Source: Planctomycetales bacterium
Lineage (GTDB): Bacteria > Planctomycetota > Planctomycetia > Isosphaerales > Isosphaeraceae
Length of the DNA: 64,000 nucleotides
Assembly: GCA_027451885.1 (NCBI GenBank)
Contig: DAIDHX010000018.1
Span: forward strand, 33,768 to 97,767
Direction of reading: 5' to 3'
Position numbers and translations under genes: made by a program. Below the pieces are notes generated by a model. It was given only the letters and a program-made list of their open reading frames with translations, was not told the origin of the DNA and made no database searches. Positions 16,513 through 23,967 of this stretch are shown here, one piece after another. Positions within the stretch are counted from its first letter, which is position 1, and each line of letters begins with the position of its first letter.

Positions 16513-18534
16513 CTAACGCCCCTTGCCTGTCGCGGCCTGAGCCTTCTCCTGGGTTTTCCGCGCGATGTCCCGCCAGGCGGCCAGGCCGCGTCCCTCGGGA
16601 TGGTCGGGGTCGTAACCAAGGTTATCGCGTCCCGTCAGATGCATCAGATCTTCCAGGGCCAGCTCGCGGAGGCCGATCGATTCCTGCTCAGGAGCAAGCA
16701 GGGAGGCCAGCTCGGTGAGCAGCTCGGGATTGCTGGCCAGCTCCCGGGGGTGGCCCTCGATCATGCGTGCGACAAGCAAGCCGCGATCCTCGCCGAATTC
16801 TTCCGCGAGCTGGTCGCGCATGCGAGCGGCCGCCTCGGGCCCCAGGCCCAAAACCTCCCGCGCGGCGGCGATCGCAGCCTTGCGCGTCACGGGGTCGTTC
16901 TCGCGTGAAAAGAGCGGCGTGAGCAGCGAATAATCGCCGATCGACTTCACCGCCCAGACGGCCAGCCGCTTGATCTCCGGGCGCTTGTCGTCGATGGCGG
17001 CGACGATCTCGGCCATGATCGGCCGGTCGGGCACAATCATCTTGTAGAAGCTCTCTGCAAGCTGGAGCACGTACGGAGGCTGCGGGCCGAGCGTGGCCCA
17101 GGCGGGGGGCGCGTCGGGCGAGCCGCGCTCGATCTTCGTCCCCCGCGCGATGTGCGCGGCGTTGGTCACCGTGAGACGCTCCCGCGCATCGCCGAGCCCG
17201 AGCGTCACTTCGCCTTCCACACAGTAGACCGCCAGCGGCGGTGAAGGCTCAACATAGTGATCATCGAGCCTGCGCACGGCCCGTTCCAGACCGATTACGC
17301 TTTCCTGGGCGGCCGCGATGGCGAGCGATCGCGCAGGCGTGCCAACCTGGAGCGTCACGCCCGCGGGAAGTCCGACAACCAGACGGCCGTGCACGAGCTC
17401 GATCGTCTGCGCGGCGTCCGCCGGGGCGCTCTGGAGCCGGATCTCCGTGTCGCCCACAAGCCCGACCCTGAGTCCGCCGAGCGCGAGCTCGGCGCGGAAC
17501 GGGTCGAGGCAGAGGATCCGGTCGAGCCGCCCGAGCGAGGTCTTCGCCGTCAGCCGATTCCACTGCCGCTCCTCGTTATCGTAGCGCAAAACCAGCACCT
17601 GCGCTGGGTCAAGCACACCAACCCTGGGCCTCGGTCGGGGCGTAGGCGCGGGACTGGCAACCGCGGGCTCGCCCCTGGTCTCGGGCTTTTCCTCGGCTGC
17701 CGGTGCGGGCTTCTTTTCCATCTTGGACGAAGCCAGATCGGTGGCGGCGGAAGGCTGCGGATTCGGCGGATTTCCAACCGCAGAAGCATGCTCCTCCGCG
17801 CCAGGGGTTGGAGCCGGCTGCGGGCTGGGCGAAGTCTCCGGCAAACCAGAGCGTGCTTCCGCTCCCGGAGCCCCGGCCAGAGCGCCCGGATCTGGTTTCG
17901 CCGCTTCAGCCACGACCGCGGCCGGCTTGCCCTTCGTCTCAACCCGGAATGCGAGCGGCGACGGCTGCGACGTCACACTCCACCACGCCGACCACACGGC
18001 CACAACCCCGAGCGCCAGACAGACCGCAAGAGGTGCAAGCCGCTGCACAACCGACCGCGTCCCCGGCTGATCTCCAGCCCATTCCAGGAGCGAGCCCGAC
18101 ACCGATTCGCCCGAGTCATTCGATCCCGCCCACGCTCCCGCAACCTTGGCCTCGCGCCCCTTCACAAGCTGATACATCCGCAACCGCGCTTCCGGCGGCA
18201 CCTTCGCCTTCTGGCCCAGCAGACTCAGAATCTGATGCACACTCGAGACCTCGGCCAGATTCACGTCCGAGGTCAGACACTTCTTCTCATATTCCCCCAC
18301 AGCCTCGGGATCGAGCTCATTGTCGAGGTAGCTCGCCACAATGTTCGGATCCGTGCCTTCCGGGCCGGAACTGCTGGGCGCTGTCAGCCTGCGCTGGCGA
18401 GTCACGCGGGCAATTCGCTCGGCCAGATCACGCGCGAGCGGGGTCTCCTTCACCTGGATCCCAATCTCACGCACCTGGGAAGGAGGCAATGTATCGTCGA
18501 GCCAGGCCAGGAGCGTTCGGAGCGTGAGTCGCAT
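16513..18534 (-). CDS. anti-sigma-like / FecR-domain / HEAT-repeat membrane protein
   Basis: A 673-aa protein. The N-terminus MRLTLRTLLAWLDDTL with VASYLDNELDPEAVGEYEKK a little further is a conserved planctomycete module resembling anti-sigma zinc-finger proteins, but without obvious zinc ligands. A single membrane span lies near residue 190 (APLAVCLALGVVAVWSAWW), followed by a Pro/Ala-rich linker (about 220-320), a FecR-like beta region (about 325-500), and a C-terminal part with HEAT-like helices and the motif LGYDPDHPEGRGLAAWRD. The ATG at 18534 is preferred because it begins the conserved module and follows a GAGGA site; the frame runs open to 18678 without family support. The probable role is signal transfer or scaffolding across the membrane, linked to the giant proteins downstream; no sigma gene lies next to it. 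Confidence 0.75.
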   Translation of the reverse strand: MRLTLRTLLAWLDDTLPPSQVREIGIQVKETPLARDLAERIARVTRQRRLTAPSSSGPEGTDPNIVASYLDNELDPEAVGEYEKKCLTSDVNLAEVSSVHQILSLLGQKAKVPPEARLRMYQLVKGREAKVAGAWAGSNDSGESVSGSLLEWAGDQPGTRSVVQRLAPLAVCLALGVVAVWSAWWSVTSQPSPLAFRVETKGKPAAVVAEAAKPDPGALAGAPGAEARSGLPETSPSPQPAPTPGAEEHASAVGNPPNPQPSAATDLASSKMEKKPAPAAEEKPETRGEPAVASPAPTPRPRPRVGVLDPAQVLVLRYDNEERQWNRLTAKTSLGRLDRILCLDPFRAELALGGLRVGLVGDTEIRLQSAPADAAQTIELVHGRLVVGLPAGVTLQVGTPARSLAIAAAQESVIGLERAVRRLDDHYVEPSPPLAVYCVEGEVTLGLGDARERLTVTNAAHIARGTKIERGSPDAPPAWATLGPQPPYVLQLAESFYKMIVPDRPIMAEIVAAIDDKRPEIKRLAVWAVKSIGDYSLLTPLFSRENDPVTRKAAIAAAREVLGLGPEAAARMRDQLAEEFGEDRGLLVARMIEGHPRELASNPELLTELASLLAPEQESIGLRELALEDLMHLTGRDNLGYDPDHPEGRGLAAWRDIARKTQEKAQAATGKGR

Positions 18535-18674
18535 GGCGTCGTCCTCGTCAGCAAATGGCGAATCCAACTCGATCTCAACCGCGTGAGTTCGAGCCCGCTT
18601 CGCCGCTCTACCTATATGTGTGCCTCGCCAGACGTTGATCCGTCGAACTTCCACGATTTTTTTTGGGAAAACGC

Positions 18675-20960
18675 TCACTTCGTTCCCGGCGAACGCGTGT
18701 CCAGACCGCGCACGCCGGAGCGGCCACGGAATCGATAGAGCCGAAACGCCGGGTCATGCTCCTTCTCTCCATAGAGCAGCTCGAAGCGGTCCGGCCTGGC
18801 GTCTGCCCATACCCGCTCGATCGGAAAGCCCTGGGCATCGGCGACATTGTGCGGGCCTTCGCCCACGTTGACGCGGGTGGTCACCAGCAGGGTCACGCCC
18901 TCGGCCTCGAGGTTTTCGAGCCAGGCGTCGAGATCAGGATGAAGCCGATCCCAGCCCGGCCGAGGATTCGGCCACGTGTGCTCACCCTGGGCAATCGCCG
19001 CGCGGTGGTAATCGTGCAGCAGCCAGTGGCGATGGCGGTCGATGTTCACATATCGCACCTGGTTGCGCAAACCTTCGCCGAGCAAGAAGTATGGGAGATT
19101 GGTGCCCGCATAGGCCACGGTTGTGCCCCGCGGTCCGGACCAGTAGTCGAGGTTCAGCCAACCGCGGAAGAAATCGGGGAAGGGCGCGTAGAATCGGATC
19201 CGTTCATCGTGGACGGTCGCGTAAACATCGAGTATTCCGGCTGCGCTCCAGATTAGAAGAGCCAGCCCTGCGGCGAGTGCTCGGCGCGAGGGGCGTGTGG
19301 CGTGCATCGCCCAGCCGGCCGCCCACACTGCCGCGGCCGAGGCGGCGATCAAAACCGCCAGGCTGCCAAGAGGCGCCAGGGAAGCCCTTTCAGGGCTGGG
19401 CGCGACCGTACGCGAGAGCCTCTGAAGAAACGGCACGGGAGCCTCGACGGCGTTGGGAATCAGTGGAGAAAGGTCCCAGGGGATGGCAGACTCAACTGCG
19501 GCGATCGGCCACGTTTGGGGTGTCCAGAGATGCAGCGCCAGCAGCCCTGCGGCGAGTGCTCCCAGCACCCGGCTGCGCTCCAGGAACAAGGCCAGGGGCG
19601 CGGCGGCAAACCCGAGCGCCTGGAGCATGAATCGCTGCTGCGTTCGGTAAGGGATGAACGCCCAGTAAAAGCCCACATTCACGATGGCGAGCAGGGCAAG
19701 CCCGGCCAGAAGCATCCGCCGCGGTTCGCCGCCGCGACCCAGCACCGGCCCGGCGAGCGCGAAAACAAGCGCTGCAATCCATGCAGGCGCAAGCCGGGGA
19801 TCGAGCACGGCGAGCATGATGTCGCCCAGGGCTCTCCAGTTCCCAGCAGGAATGTAGTACGGACTGGCGTGCATCGCCTCCGGTCCATACCAACCCTCAA
19901 GGAATGTGTGGCCGAAAAGTCGAACCGCGAGCGGGTAAAGGGGATTCCCCGTCAAAAGCGCATTCCTGGCGAACCAGTACCCGGCGGTGACGAGCGGCGT
20001 CAAAAGAAGCATCAGAAGCCGGCGGATCTGGCCGCGCCTTGAGCCTGGCGATCGGAGAACAATCCCTGCGCCGAACAGAAGCAAAGGCGGGATAAACACC
20101 AGTCCGACGGCCTTGGTTCCAAGCGCAAGCCCGGCGGCGAGCCCCGCGAGACCCAGTTCCGACCCCCGCTCGGGATCGTTGGCGAATCGCACGAGGAAGT
20201 AGGCCGAGAGCATCTGGCCGGCGATGAAGATGGTGTCGACGTTCGGCGTGGCGGAAAACACCAGGAGTGGCGTCGAAGTGATGAACCAGCAGGCGGCGAC
20301 CACACTCGAAGCCCGTTGCGCGCCCAGATCGCGGGCCATTCCGAACGCGGCAAGCGCGGCGATGAGCAAAAACGGCGCCTGGCCCGCCCGCGCCAGGCGA
20401 TCACCGCCCCAAACTGTCATGAGCCAGGTGAACCAGAGGTCGCCGTTCGCGGGAAAGTAGGTCGCGGCGTTCTCTCCAAACGGGGCGGCAACGAGCTCCA
20501 GGCTCCCCGCGCGCATCCACCGCGCGGCGAAGTAGAGATGATAAATCGGGCCGTCGCTCATCACCCGGACGGCAAGCATGAGCGCCTGGAACAACAAGGG
20601 CGCGGCGGTGGCGAGCACGAGCACGAGGACAATCCGCGTCTGCCACGGCCAACCTCTCTCGGACGGAGGAGACTCGCCCCGCGAAGCGCGCGGCTCAGGC
20701 GCGAGACGCCCGAGCAGAAAGATCGGGATCGCAACGATCCAAACTCCGCTGCGCGAGATCCCCGCGCATGCTGAAAGCGCTTCCAGCCCCAGTGTGCTCA
20801 CGGTCCAGAAGAGGATCGCCCCCGCAAGCCAGCCGGGGAGCCCAGCCGGCTGCCCCAGCCATCCCCGCGCGATCCGCATGCATCCCACGCCCAGAACGGC
20901 ACATGCTGCGAGGCCAGGAAGCGCGCGCCAAATTTCCCCAACCACCCCCTGCTCAAACAA
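18675..20960 (-). CDS. polytopic glycosyltransferase-like membrane protein (GT39/RgtA-D type)
   Basis: A 761-aa integral membrane protein with about a dozen hydrophobic helices in the first 600 residues and a soluble C-terminal part. The layout and segments such as GPIYHLYFAARW, the ANGDLWFTWL stretch and ARNALLTGNPLYPLAV fit the PMT/ArnT-like superfamily, which moves sugars from polyprenyl-phosphate donors to lipids or proteins on the outer face of the membrane. The catalytic acid cannot be assigned with certainty. The start is a TTG at 20960 behind GAGGGTGAG; the first ATG is 27 codons later, inside the first helix. It is the first gene of the minus-strand operon, divergent from gmhA, so it may glycosylate the giant exported proteins downstream or work in the same envelope pathway (inference). 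Confidence 0.72.
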   Translation of the reverse strand: MFEQGVVGEIWRALPGLAACAVLGVGCMRIARGWLGQPAGLPGWLAGAILFWTVSTLGLEALSACAGISRSGVWIVAIPIFLLGRLAPEPRASRGESPPSERGWPWQTRIVLVLVLATAAPLLFQALMLAVRVMSDGPIYHLYFAARWMRAGSLELVAAPFGENAATYFPANGDLWFTWLMTVWGGDRLARAGQAPFLLIAALAAFGMARDLGAQRASSVVAACWFITSTPLLVFSATPNVDTIFIAGQMLSAYFLVRFANDPERGSELGLAGLAAGLALGTKAVGLVFIPPLLLFGAGIVLRSPGSRRGQIRRLLMLLLTPLVTAGYWFARNALLTGNPLYPLAVRLFGHTFLEGWYGPEAMHASPYYIPAGNWRALGDIMLAVLDPRLAPAWIAALVFALAGPVLGRGGEPRRMLLAGLALLAIVNVGFYWAFIPYRTQQRFMLQALGFAAAPLALFLERSRVLGALAAGLLALHLWTPQTWPIAAVESAIPWDLSPLIPNAVEAPVPFLQRLSRTVAPSPERASLAPLGSLAVLIAASAAAVWAAGWAMHATRPSRRALAAGLALLIWSAAGILDVYATVHDERIRFYAPFPDFFRGWLNLDYWSGPRGTTVAYAGTNLPYFLLGEGLRNQVRYVNIDRHRHWLLHDYHRAAIAQGEHTWPNPRPGWDRLHPDLDAWLENLEAEGVTLLVTTRVNVGEGPHNVADAQGFPIERVWADARPDRFELLYGEKEHDPAFRLYRFRGRSGVRGLDTRSPGTK

Positions 20961-21029
20961 AGCTCACCCTCGGCAGCACGGACTCCGGACACGCCTTCGC
21001 TTTACGTACGCGTCCAGGGTCGAGTATGA

Positions 21030-21043
21030 TCCAGTCGACTGGA
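21030..21043. promoter_or_regulatory. 14-bp perfect palindrome in the divergent intergenic region
   Basis: TCCAGTCGACTGGA is a perfect palindrome in the 213-base gap between the divergent glycosyltransferase-like gene and gmhA. Its position suits an operator controlling both directions. Palindromes of this length occur by chance a few times in 64 kb of random sequence, so the evidence is mostly positional. No clear promoter boxes could be fixed around it. Confidence 0.3.
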
Positions 21044-21173
21044 CCCGCCGGTCGGCAATGTCTCGCCCGTGGGGCATCGGATCAGCAACCACTTGGACGA
21101 CCGTATTCTACTGATTAAGAAGCTGGACTGATACTCAGGCCAACCCGATCCAGAACCAGTTGAGGACGTGAAT

Positions 21174-21788
21174 ATGCTGGGTGCAACCCTGGGCGCGAGC
21201 GATTATCTGGCGAGAGTTTGCGACGAAATCAAGCGACTCGATTGCGAGCAACTTGAAAAAGTCTGTGATCTGATTGAGCAAGCCTACGACGCCGGCCGGT
21301 TCGTCTTCATCTGCGGAAACGGCGGCTCGGGCGCAAACGCCTCTCACCTGTGCGAGGATCTCGCCAAGGGCACGCTTCGCGACTTCGAAAACCAGAAGCG
21401 GCTCAAGGTTCTTTCGCTTACCGACAACACCTCCGGCATCATGGCCTGGGCGAACGACGAAGGCTATGACCGCATCTTCCTGGAACAGCTCAAAAACTAC
21501 GCCTCGCCCGGCGATGTGCTGCTTGCGATCTCGGGCTCAGGCAACAGCCCCAACATCCTCAAGGCCGTGAGCTGGGCCAATGAACATGGCCTGAAGACGG
21601 TCGGCTTCACCGGCTTTAGCGGCGGTAAGCTGAAGACCCTGGCCCATTACAACGTCCACGCCCCAATCGACGATATGGGCATCACCGAGTCGCTCCACCA
21701 GGTTGCGTTTCACTGGATGATCGACGACCTCTACCGCCGCTTTGGCGCCCGGAGCGCTGTTTCAAACGGAGTGGCCGTCAAGAGTTAG
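21174..21788 (+). CDS. gmhA: sedoheptulose-7-phosphate isomerase (SIS domain)
   Basis: A 204-aa SIS-domain protein of the GmhA type, which converts D-sedoheptulose 7-phosphate to D-glycero-D-manno-heptose 7-phosphate, the first step of ADP-heptose synthesis for LPS or S-layer glycans. Seen: the phosphate-binding GNGGSG at about 49-54, ASHLCEDLAKG with the Glu expected at the active site, the second SIS Ser motif ISGSGNS, and C-terminal ESLHQVAFH with the catalytic His. Length is normal. The ATG at 21174 is 8 bases after GAGG; a GTG at 21168 is too close to that site. A ROK kinase gene begins 9 bases after the stop, so the two are probably co-translated. A GT9 heptosyltransferase-like gene lies at 26-27 kb. 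Confidence 0.85.
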   Translation: MLGATLGASDYLARVCDEIKRLDCEQLEKVCDLIEQAYDAGRFVFICGNGGSGANASHLCEDLAKGTLRDFENQKRLKVLSLTDNTSGIMAWANDEGYDRIFLEQLKNYASPGDVLLAISGSGNSPNILKAVSWANEHGLKTVGFTGFSGGKLKTLAHYNVHAPIDDMGITESLHQVAFHWMIDDLYRRFGARSAVSNGVAVKS

Positions 21789-21796
21789 GAAGTCGC

Positions 21797-22783
21797 TTGG
21801 GCCGCGCGTACATCGGGATTGAGATCGGCGGCACCAAGCTTCAGCTCGGCCTGGGATTCGACGACGAATCCATCGCTGCGCTCTGGCGTGGCGCGGTCGA
21901 GCCGAGCCGGGGTGCGCCCGGGATTCTCGCTCAAATTGCCGATGCTTATCCCCGGCTGCTGGCCCAGGCCAAGGTCTCGGCGGCGGAAGTCGCAGCCGTG
22001 GGCGTGGGCTTCGGCGGTCCCGTGGACTCAGCGCGCGGTGTCGTTCATCATTCGTTCCAGGTACAAGGCTGGGACCAGTTTCCGCTCGCGGACTGGATTC
22101 GAACGACCCTGGGGCTCAGCCATGTCGCGGTGGCCAACGACGCTGACTCCGCCGGTCTGGCGGAGGCGATCCGGGGCGCAGGCAAGGGTTGCTCACCGCT
22201 CCTCTACTCGAACGTCGGCAGCGGCATCGGAGGCGCTCTCATCATCGCGGGCGCCATTTACGATGGTTCGGGCGCAGGCGCACTCGAGATCGGCCATTTG
22301 CTCGTCCCCGACCCGCTTGATCCTTCTGCCCCCGTGCGCGAACTCGAACACATCGCCTCAGGCTGGGCAATCGCCCAACGAGGCCGCGAGACCGCACGCC
22401 AGCTCCGTTCCCACGCATCGCAGCCCAATGCCTTGATCGACCACGCCAGCGGCGATCCCGAAGCGATCAGCGCTGTCACCGTGTTTCAGGCCGCTCAAAA
22501 TGGCGACCCAATCGCGACCGCGATCGTCGCCCGCGCCAGAGCCGCCTTCGCCTTCGCCCTGGCTCAGGCCGTGACCCTGCTCGCACCCAAACGCATCGTC
22601 ATCGGCGGCGGCGTCTCACTGGCCGATCCGAATCTCTGGCTGCTTCCACTCCGCGGCGAAGTGGCTGAACGCACCTTCCCTCCCTTCCGCGACACCTTCG
22701 ACATCGTCACCGCCGCCCTCGGCGAGGAAGTCGTCGTCCACGGCGCCCTCGAGCTGGCTCGATCGCGAACCTTTCCACGCTAA
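21797..22783 (+). CDS. ROK family sugar kinase, zinc motif absent
   Basis: A 328-aa ROK protein (sugar kinase/repressor superfamily, no DNA-binding domain). Seen: the N-terminal phosphate loop IEIGGTKL, VANDADSAGLAE with the catalytic Asp, a glycine-rich VGSGIGGALI, and EIGHLL. The usual zinc-binding CxCGxxGCxE that follows EIGH is missing; the corresponding stretch has no Cys. Start is a TTG at 21797, with AGGA at 21787-21790 overlapping the stop of gmhA, showing coupling. The pairing with gmhA makes a heptose or other sugar kinase in nucleotide-sugar synthesis plausible, but substrate is inference; glucokinase is the default alternative. Confidence 0.8.
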   Translation: MGRAYIGIEIGGTKLQLGLGFDDESIAALWRGAVEPSRGAPGILAQIADAYPRLLAQAKVSAAEVAAVGVGFGGPVDSARGVVHHSFQVQGWDQFPLADWIRTTLGLSHVAVANDADSAGLAEAIRGAGKGCSPLLYSNVGSGIGGALIIAGAIYDGSGAGALEIGHLLVPDPLDPSAPVRELEHIASGWAIAQRGRETARQLRSHASQPNALIDHASGDPEAISAVTVFQAAQNGDPIATAIVARARAAFAFALAQAVTLLAPKRIVIGGGVSLADPNLWLLPLRGEVAERTFPPFRDTFDIVTAALGEEVVVHGALELARSRTFPR

Positions 22784-22905
22784 TCCTCCACCAGGTCCTC
22801 GAACCAGGAGATCCCCTCCAGCGGAAATGGCCTGGGAGCGGACTGCTTTTCAAAAAAATGTATCGCAAAAATGCCCGATGACTTGACATCCACGCACGCA
22901 ACCAC
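22780..22905 (-). CDS. small ORF with coding-like C-terminus (possible gene or remnant)
   Basis: A 41-codon frame from a GTG at 22905 to a TAG at 22780-22782, overlapping tail-to-tail the stop of the ROK gene. The last 17 codons read PFPLEGISWFEDLVED and use the G/C-ending codons typical of real genes here, while the first half is AT-rich with an A7/T7 run. No ribosome site is visible before the GTG. It could be a short gene, or the truncated end of a gene lost to the right. I do not recognise the family. Confidence 0.25.
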   Translation of the reverse strand: MVACVDVKSSGIFAIHFFEKQSAPRPFPLEGISWFEDLVED

Positions 22906-22912
22906 CTAGGAT
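22883..22912 (+). promoter_or_regulatory. sigma70-type promoter candidate
   Basis: TTGACA at 22883-22888 (perfect -35), an 18-base spacer and TAGGAT at 22907-22912 (4 of 6 -10 positions). A transcript would start near 22919, in a region with no clear gene, and could be a small RNA or a long leader for the genes at 23277 or 23615. Confidence 0.45.
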
Positions 22913-23276
22913 TCCATTGGATGGTTTCGTGCCGAGGTGTCGTGCAGTAAATGGCGGTCAGGGATTGGCAAATCTGCCGAACGAGTGACCAGGACTGCCC
23001 TGAAACGGGGCGACGAACGACCGATTTCGCGGCATCGAGGCATGGAAGGCGAATGTCTCAACGGGCGTCGAGACGGCGATTCTGAGGTGAAGAGACGCGC
23101 CAGGGGACTCGGTCAGGGGCCGAGGACGGAGCCTGGATCGAGACGGCTGAAAAGTCTCTAACCTCTTTTTTCAAAAATCTTTAGATCGCGATCACAAACG
23201 GCTGCGAAGGGCGTATGGTTGCGTGCAGGGGATCCTGTTGCCGGTTTCGGTCCCTGGTGCCGTGGGAGAGTCGACC
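22913..23276 (+). other. non-coding stretch, possible small RNA gene
   Basis: No convincing coding frame is found here. Frames open between 22937 and 23161 are short, Arg-rich and lack ribosome sites. The stretch begins just after the promoter candidate and contains a weak hairpin (GAGAC at 23140-23144 with GTCTC at 23154-23158) followed by a T6 run at 23166-23171, so a transcript of about 250 bases is possible. It does not resemble RNase P RNA, tmRNA, SRP or 6S RNA as far as I can read. Confidence 0.25.
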
Positions 23277-23567
23277 ATGAGCTATTCTCGAATTTTTTCG
23301 CGATTTTCTGCACTCGGCCTCGATTTTGCCCTGCATGTTTTGTGTGTGCAGCGATCGATTTCGGCGTCCCTGTTGAAATCCCCACGAATTGCAATCTGTC
23401 TTCTGAACCGAGACGGTTCTATTTTCGTCTATACGAGCAGGAGAGGATCGGGCATGATTCGCCGAGCGGAACGTTCCCCTGGCGGATGGTGCGAGGAGGT
23501 TCGGTTGGATTGGATCCGCTGGAGGCCGTGGGTTTCGCGAACCTGTGCGGAAAAGGGACTGTCGTAG
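23277..23567 (+). CDS. small ORF, unrecognised (96 aa)
   Basis: The ATG at 23277 follows a good ribosome site (GGGAGAG, 6 bases before) and the frame runs 96 codons. The product is basic, with Trp-rich stretches near the end (RLDWIRWRPW) and no family I know. Third codon positions are not GC-rich, unlike established genes in this window, so it may be a chance frame or a recently acquired gene. It lies 47 bases upstream of the 80-aa gene. Confidence 0.3.
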   Translation: MSYSRIFSRFSALGLDFALHVLCVQRSISASLLKSPRIAICLLNRDGSIFVYTSRRGSGMIRRAERSPGGWCEEVRLDWIRWRPWVSRTCAEKGLS

Positions 23568-23614
23568 CCTCGAAAGACCTTCGCGTTCGTCTCTCTTTTT
23601 GATCGGGGGTTGCC

Positions 23615-23857
23615 ATGACCGCGCGATTGTCCGAAACCCAGCTTTGGCAGCAGAACCTGGCGTCACTGATCCGTTCGGGTCTCTTTTCGAGAGCCGAAAC
23701 GCGAGAGTCTCACGGTCTTTACGCGGTTGTTGGGGTTTATCCTGACAACACGTACTCAGCGCCTCTTGCTAAGTACTCCGACGTGCGCAGGGCGATGGAC
23801 GCCGCGAATCTGGCCAATCGCCTGGCCCTGACCAAGCAGACAAGCAACGCGAACTGA
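23615..23857 (+). CDS. small hypothetical protein (80 aa)
   Basis: An 80-aa polar protein with no signal peptide or membrane segment. Seen are a central segment GLYAVVGVYPDNTYSAPLAKY, which may form a beta hairpin, then an Ala-rich helix (RRAMDAANLANRLAL) and a polar tail. I do not recognise the family. It is judged real because it ends in a strong terminator 22 bases later and is flanked by a gene-free upstream stretch. The ribosome site before the ATG is GGGGG-like and moderate. It is a separate transcription unit from the phosphatase-like gene downstream. Confidence 0.55.
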   Translation: MTARLSETQLWQQNLASLIRSGLFSRAETRESHGLYAVVGVYPDNTYSAPLAKYSDVRRAMDAANLANRLALTKQTSNAN

Positions 23858-23879
23858 TTGCGTTTTGTTTCCGACCACG

Positions 23880-23920
23880 CACCCGCGTCATCATCCTGTG
23901 ATGGCGCGGGTGTTCTTGTT
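23880..23920 (+). terminator. Rho-independent terminator after the 80-aa gene
   Basis: A 14-bp hairpin: CACCCGCG (23880-23887) pairs with CGCGGGTG (23905-23912), then one T-G wobble, and CATCA (23889-23893) with TGATG (23899-23903) around a 5-base loop, followed by TTCTTGTT. It is one of the clearest terminators in the window. Confidence 0.85.
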
Positions 23921-23967
23921 CGTCGAGCCTGGGCCAGGACGGCGATCTTTCGCGGGATTCTCGAGTC

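Noticed and set aside
18535..18678. N-terminal extension of the FecR/HEAT protein
   Set aside because: The conserved planctomycete module starts at the ATG at 18534, which has its own ribosome site.
17257..18738. Plus-strand open frame of 493 codons opposite the FecR/HEAT gene
   Set aside because: Antisense shadow rich in Arg/Pro; the minus-strand frame has recognised domains and a proper start.
22937..23161. Plus-strand 74-codon frame in the gene-free stretch
   Set aside because: Arg-rich, GTG start without a ribosome site and no similarity to a known family; better treated as possible RNA.
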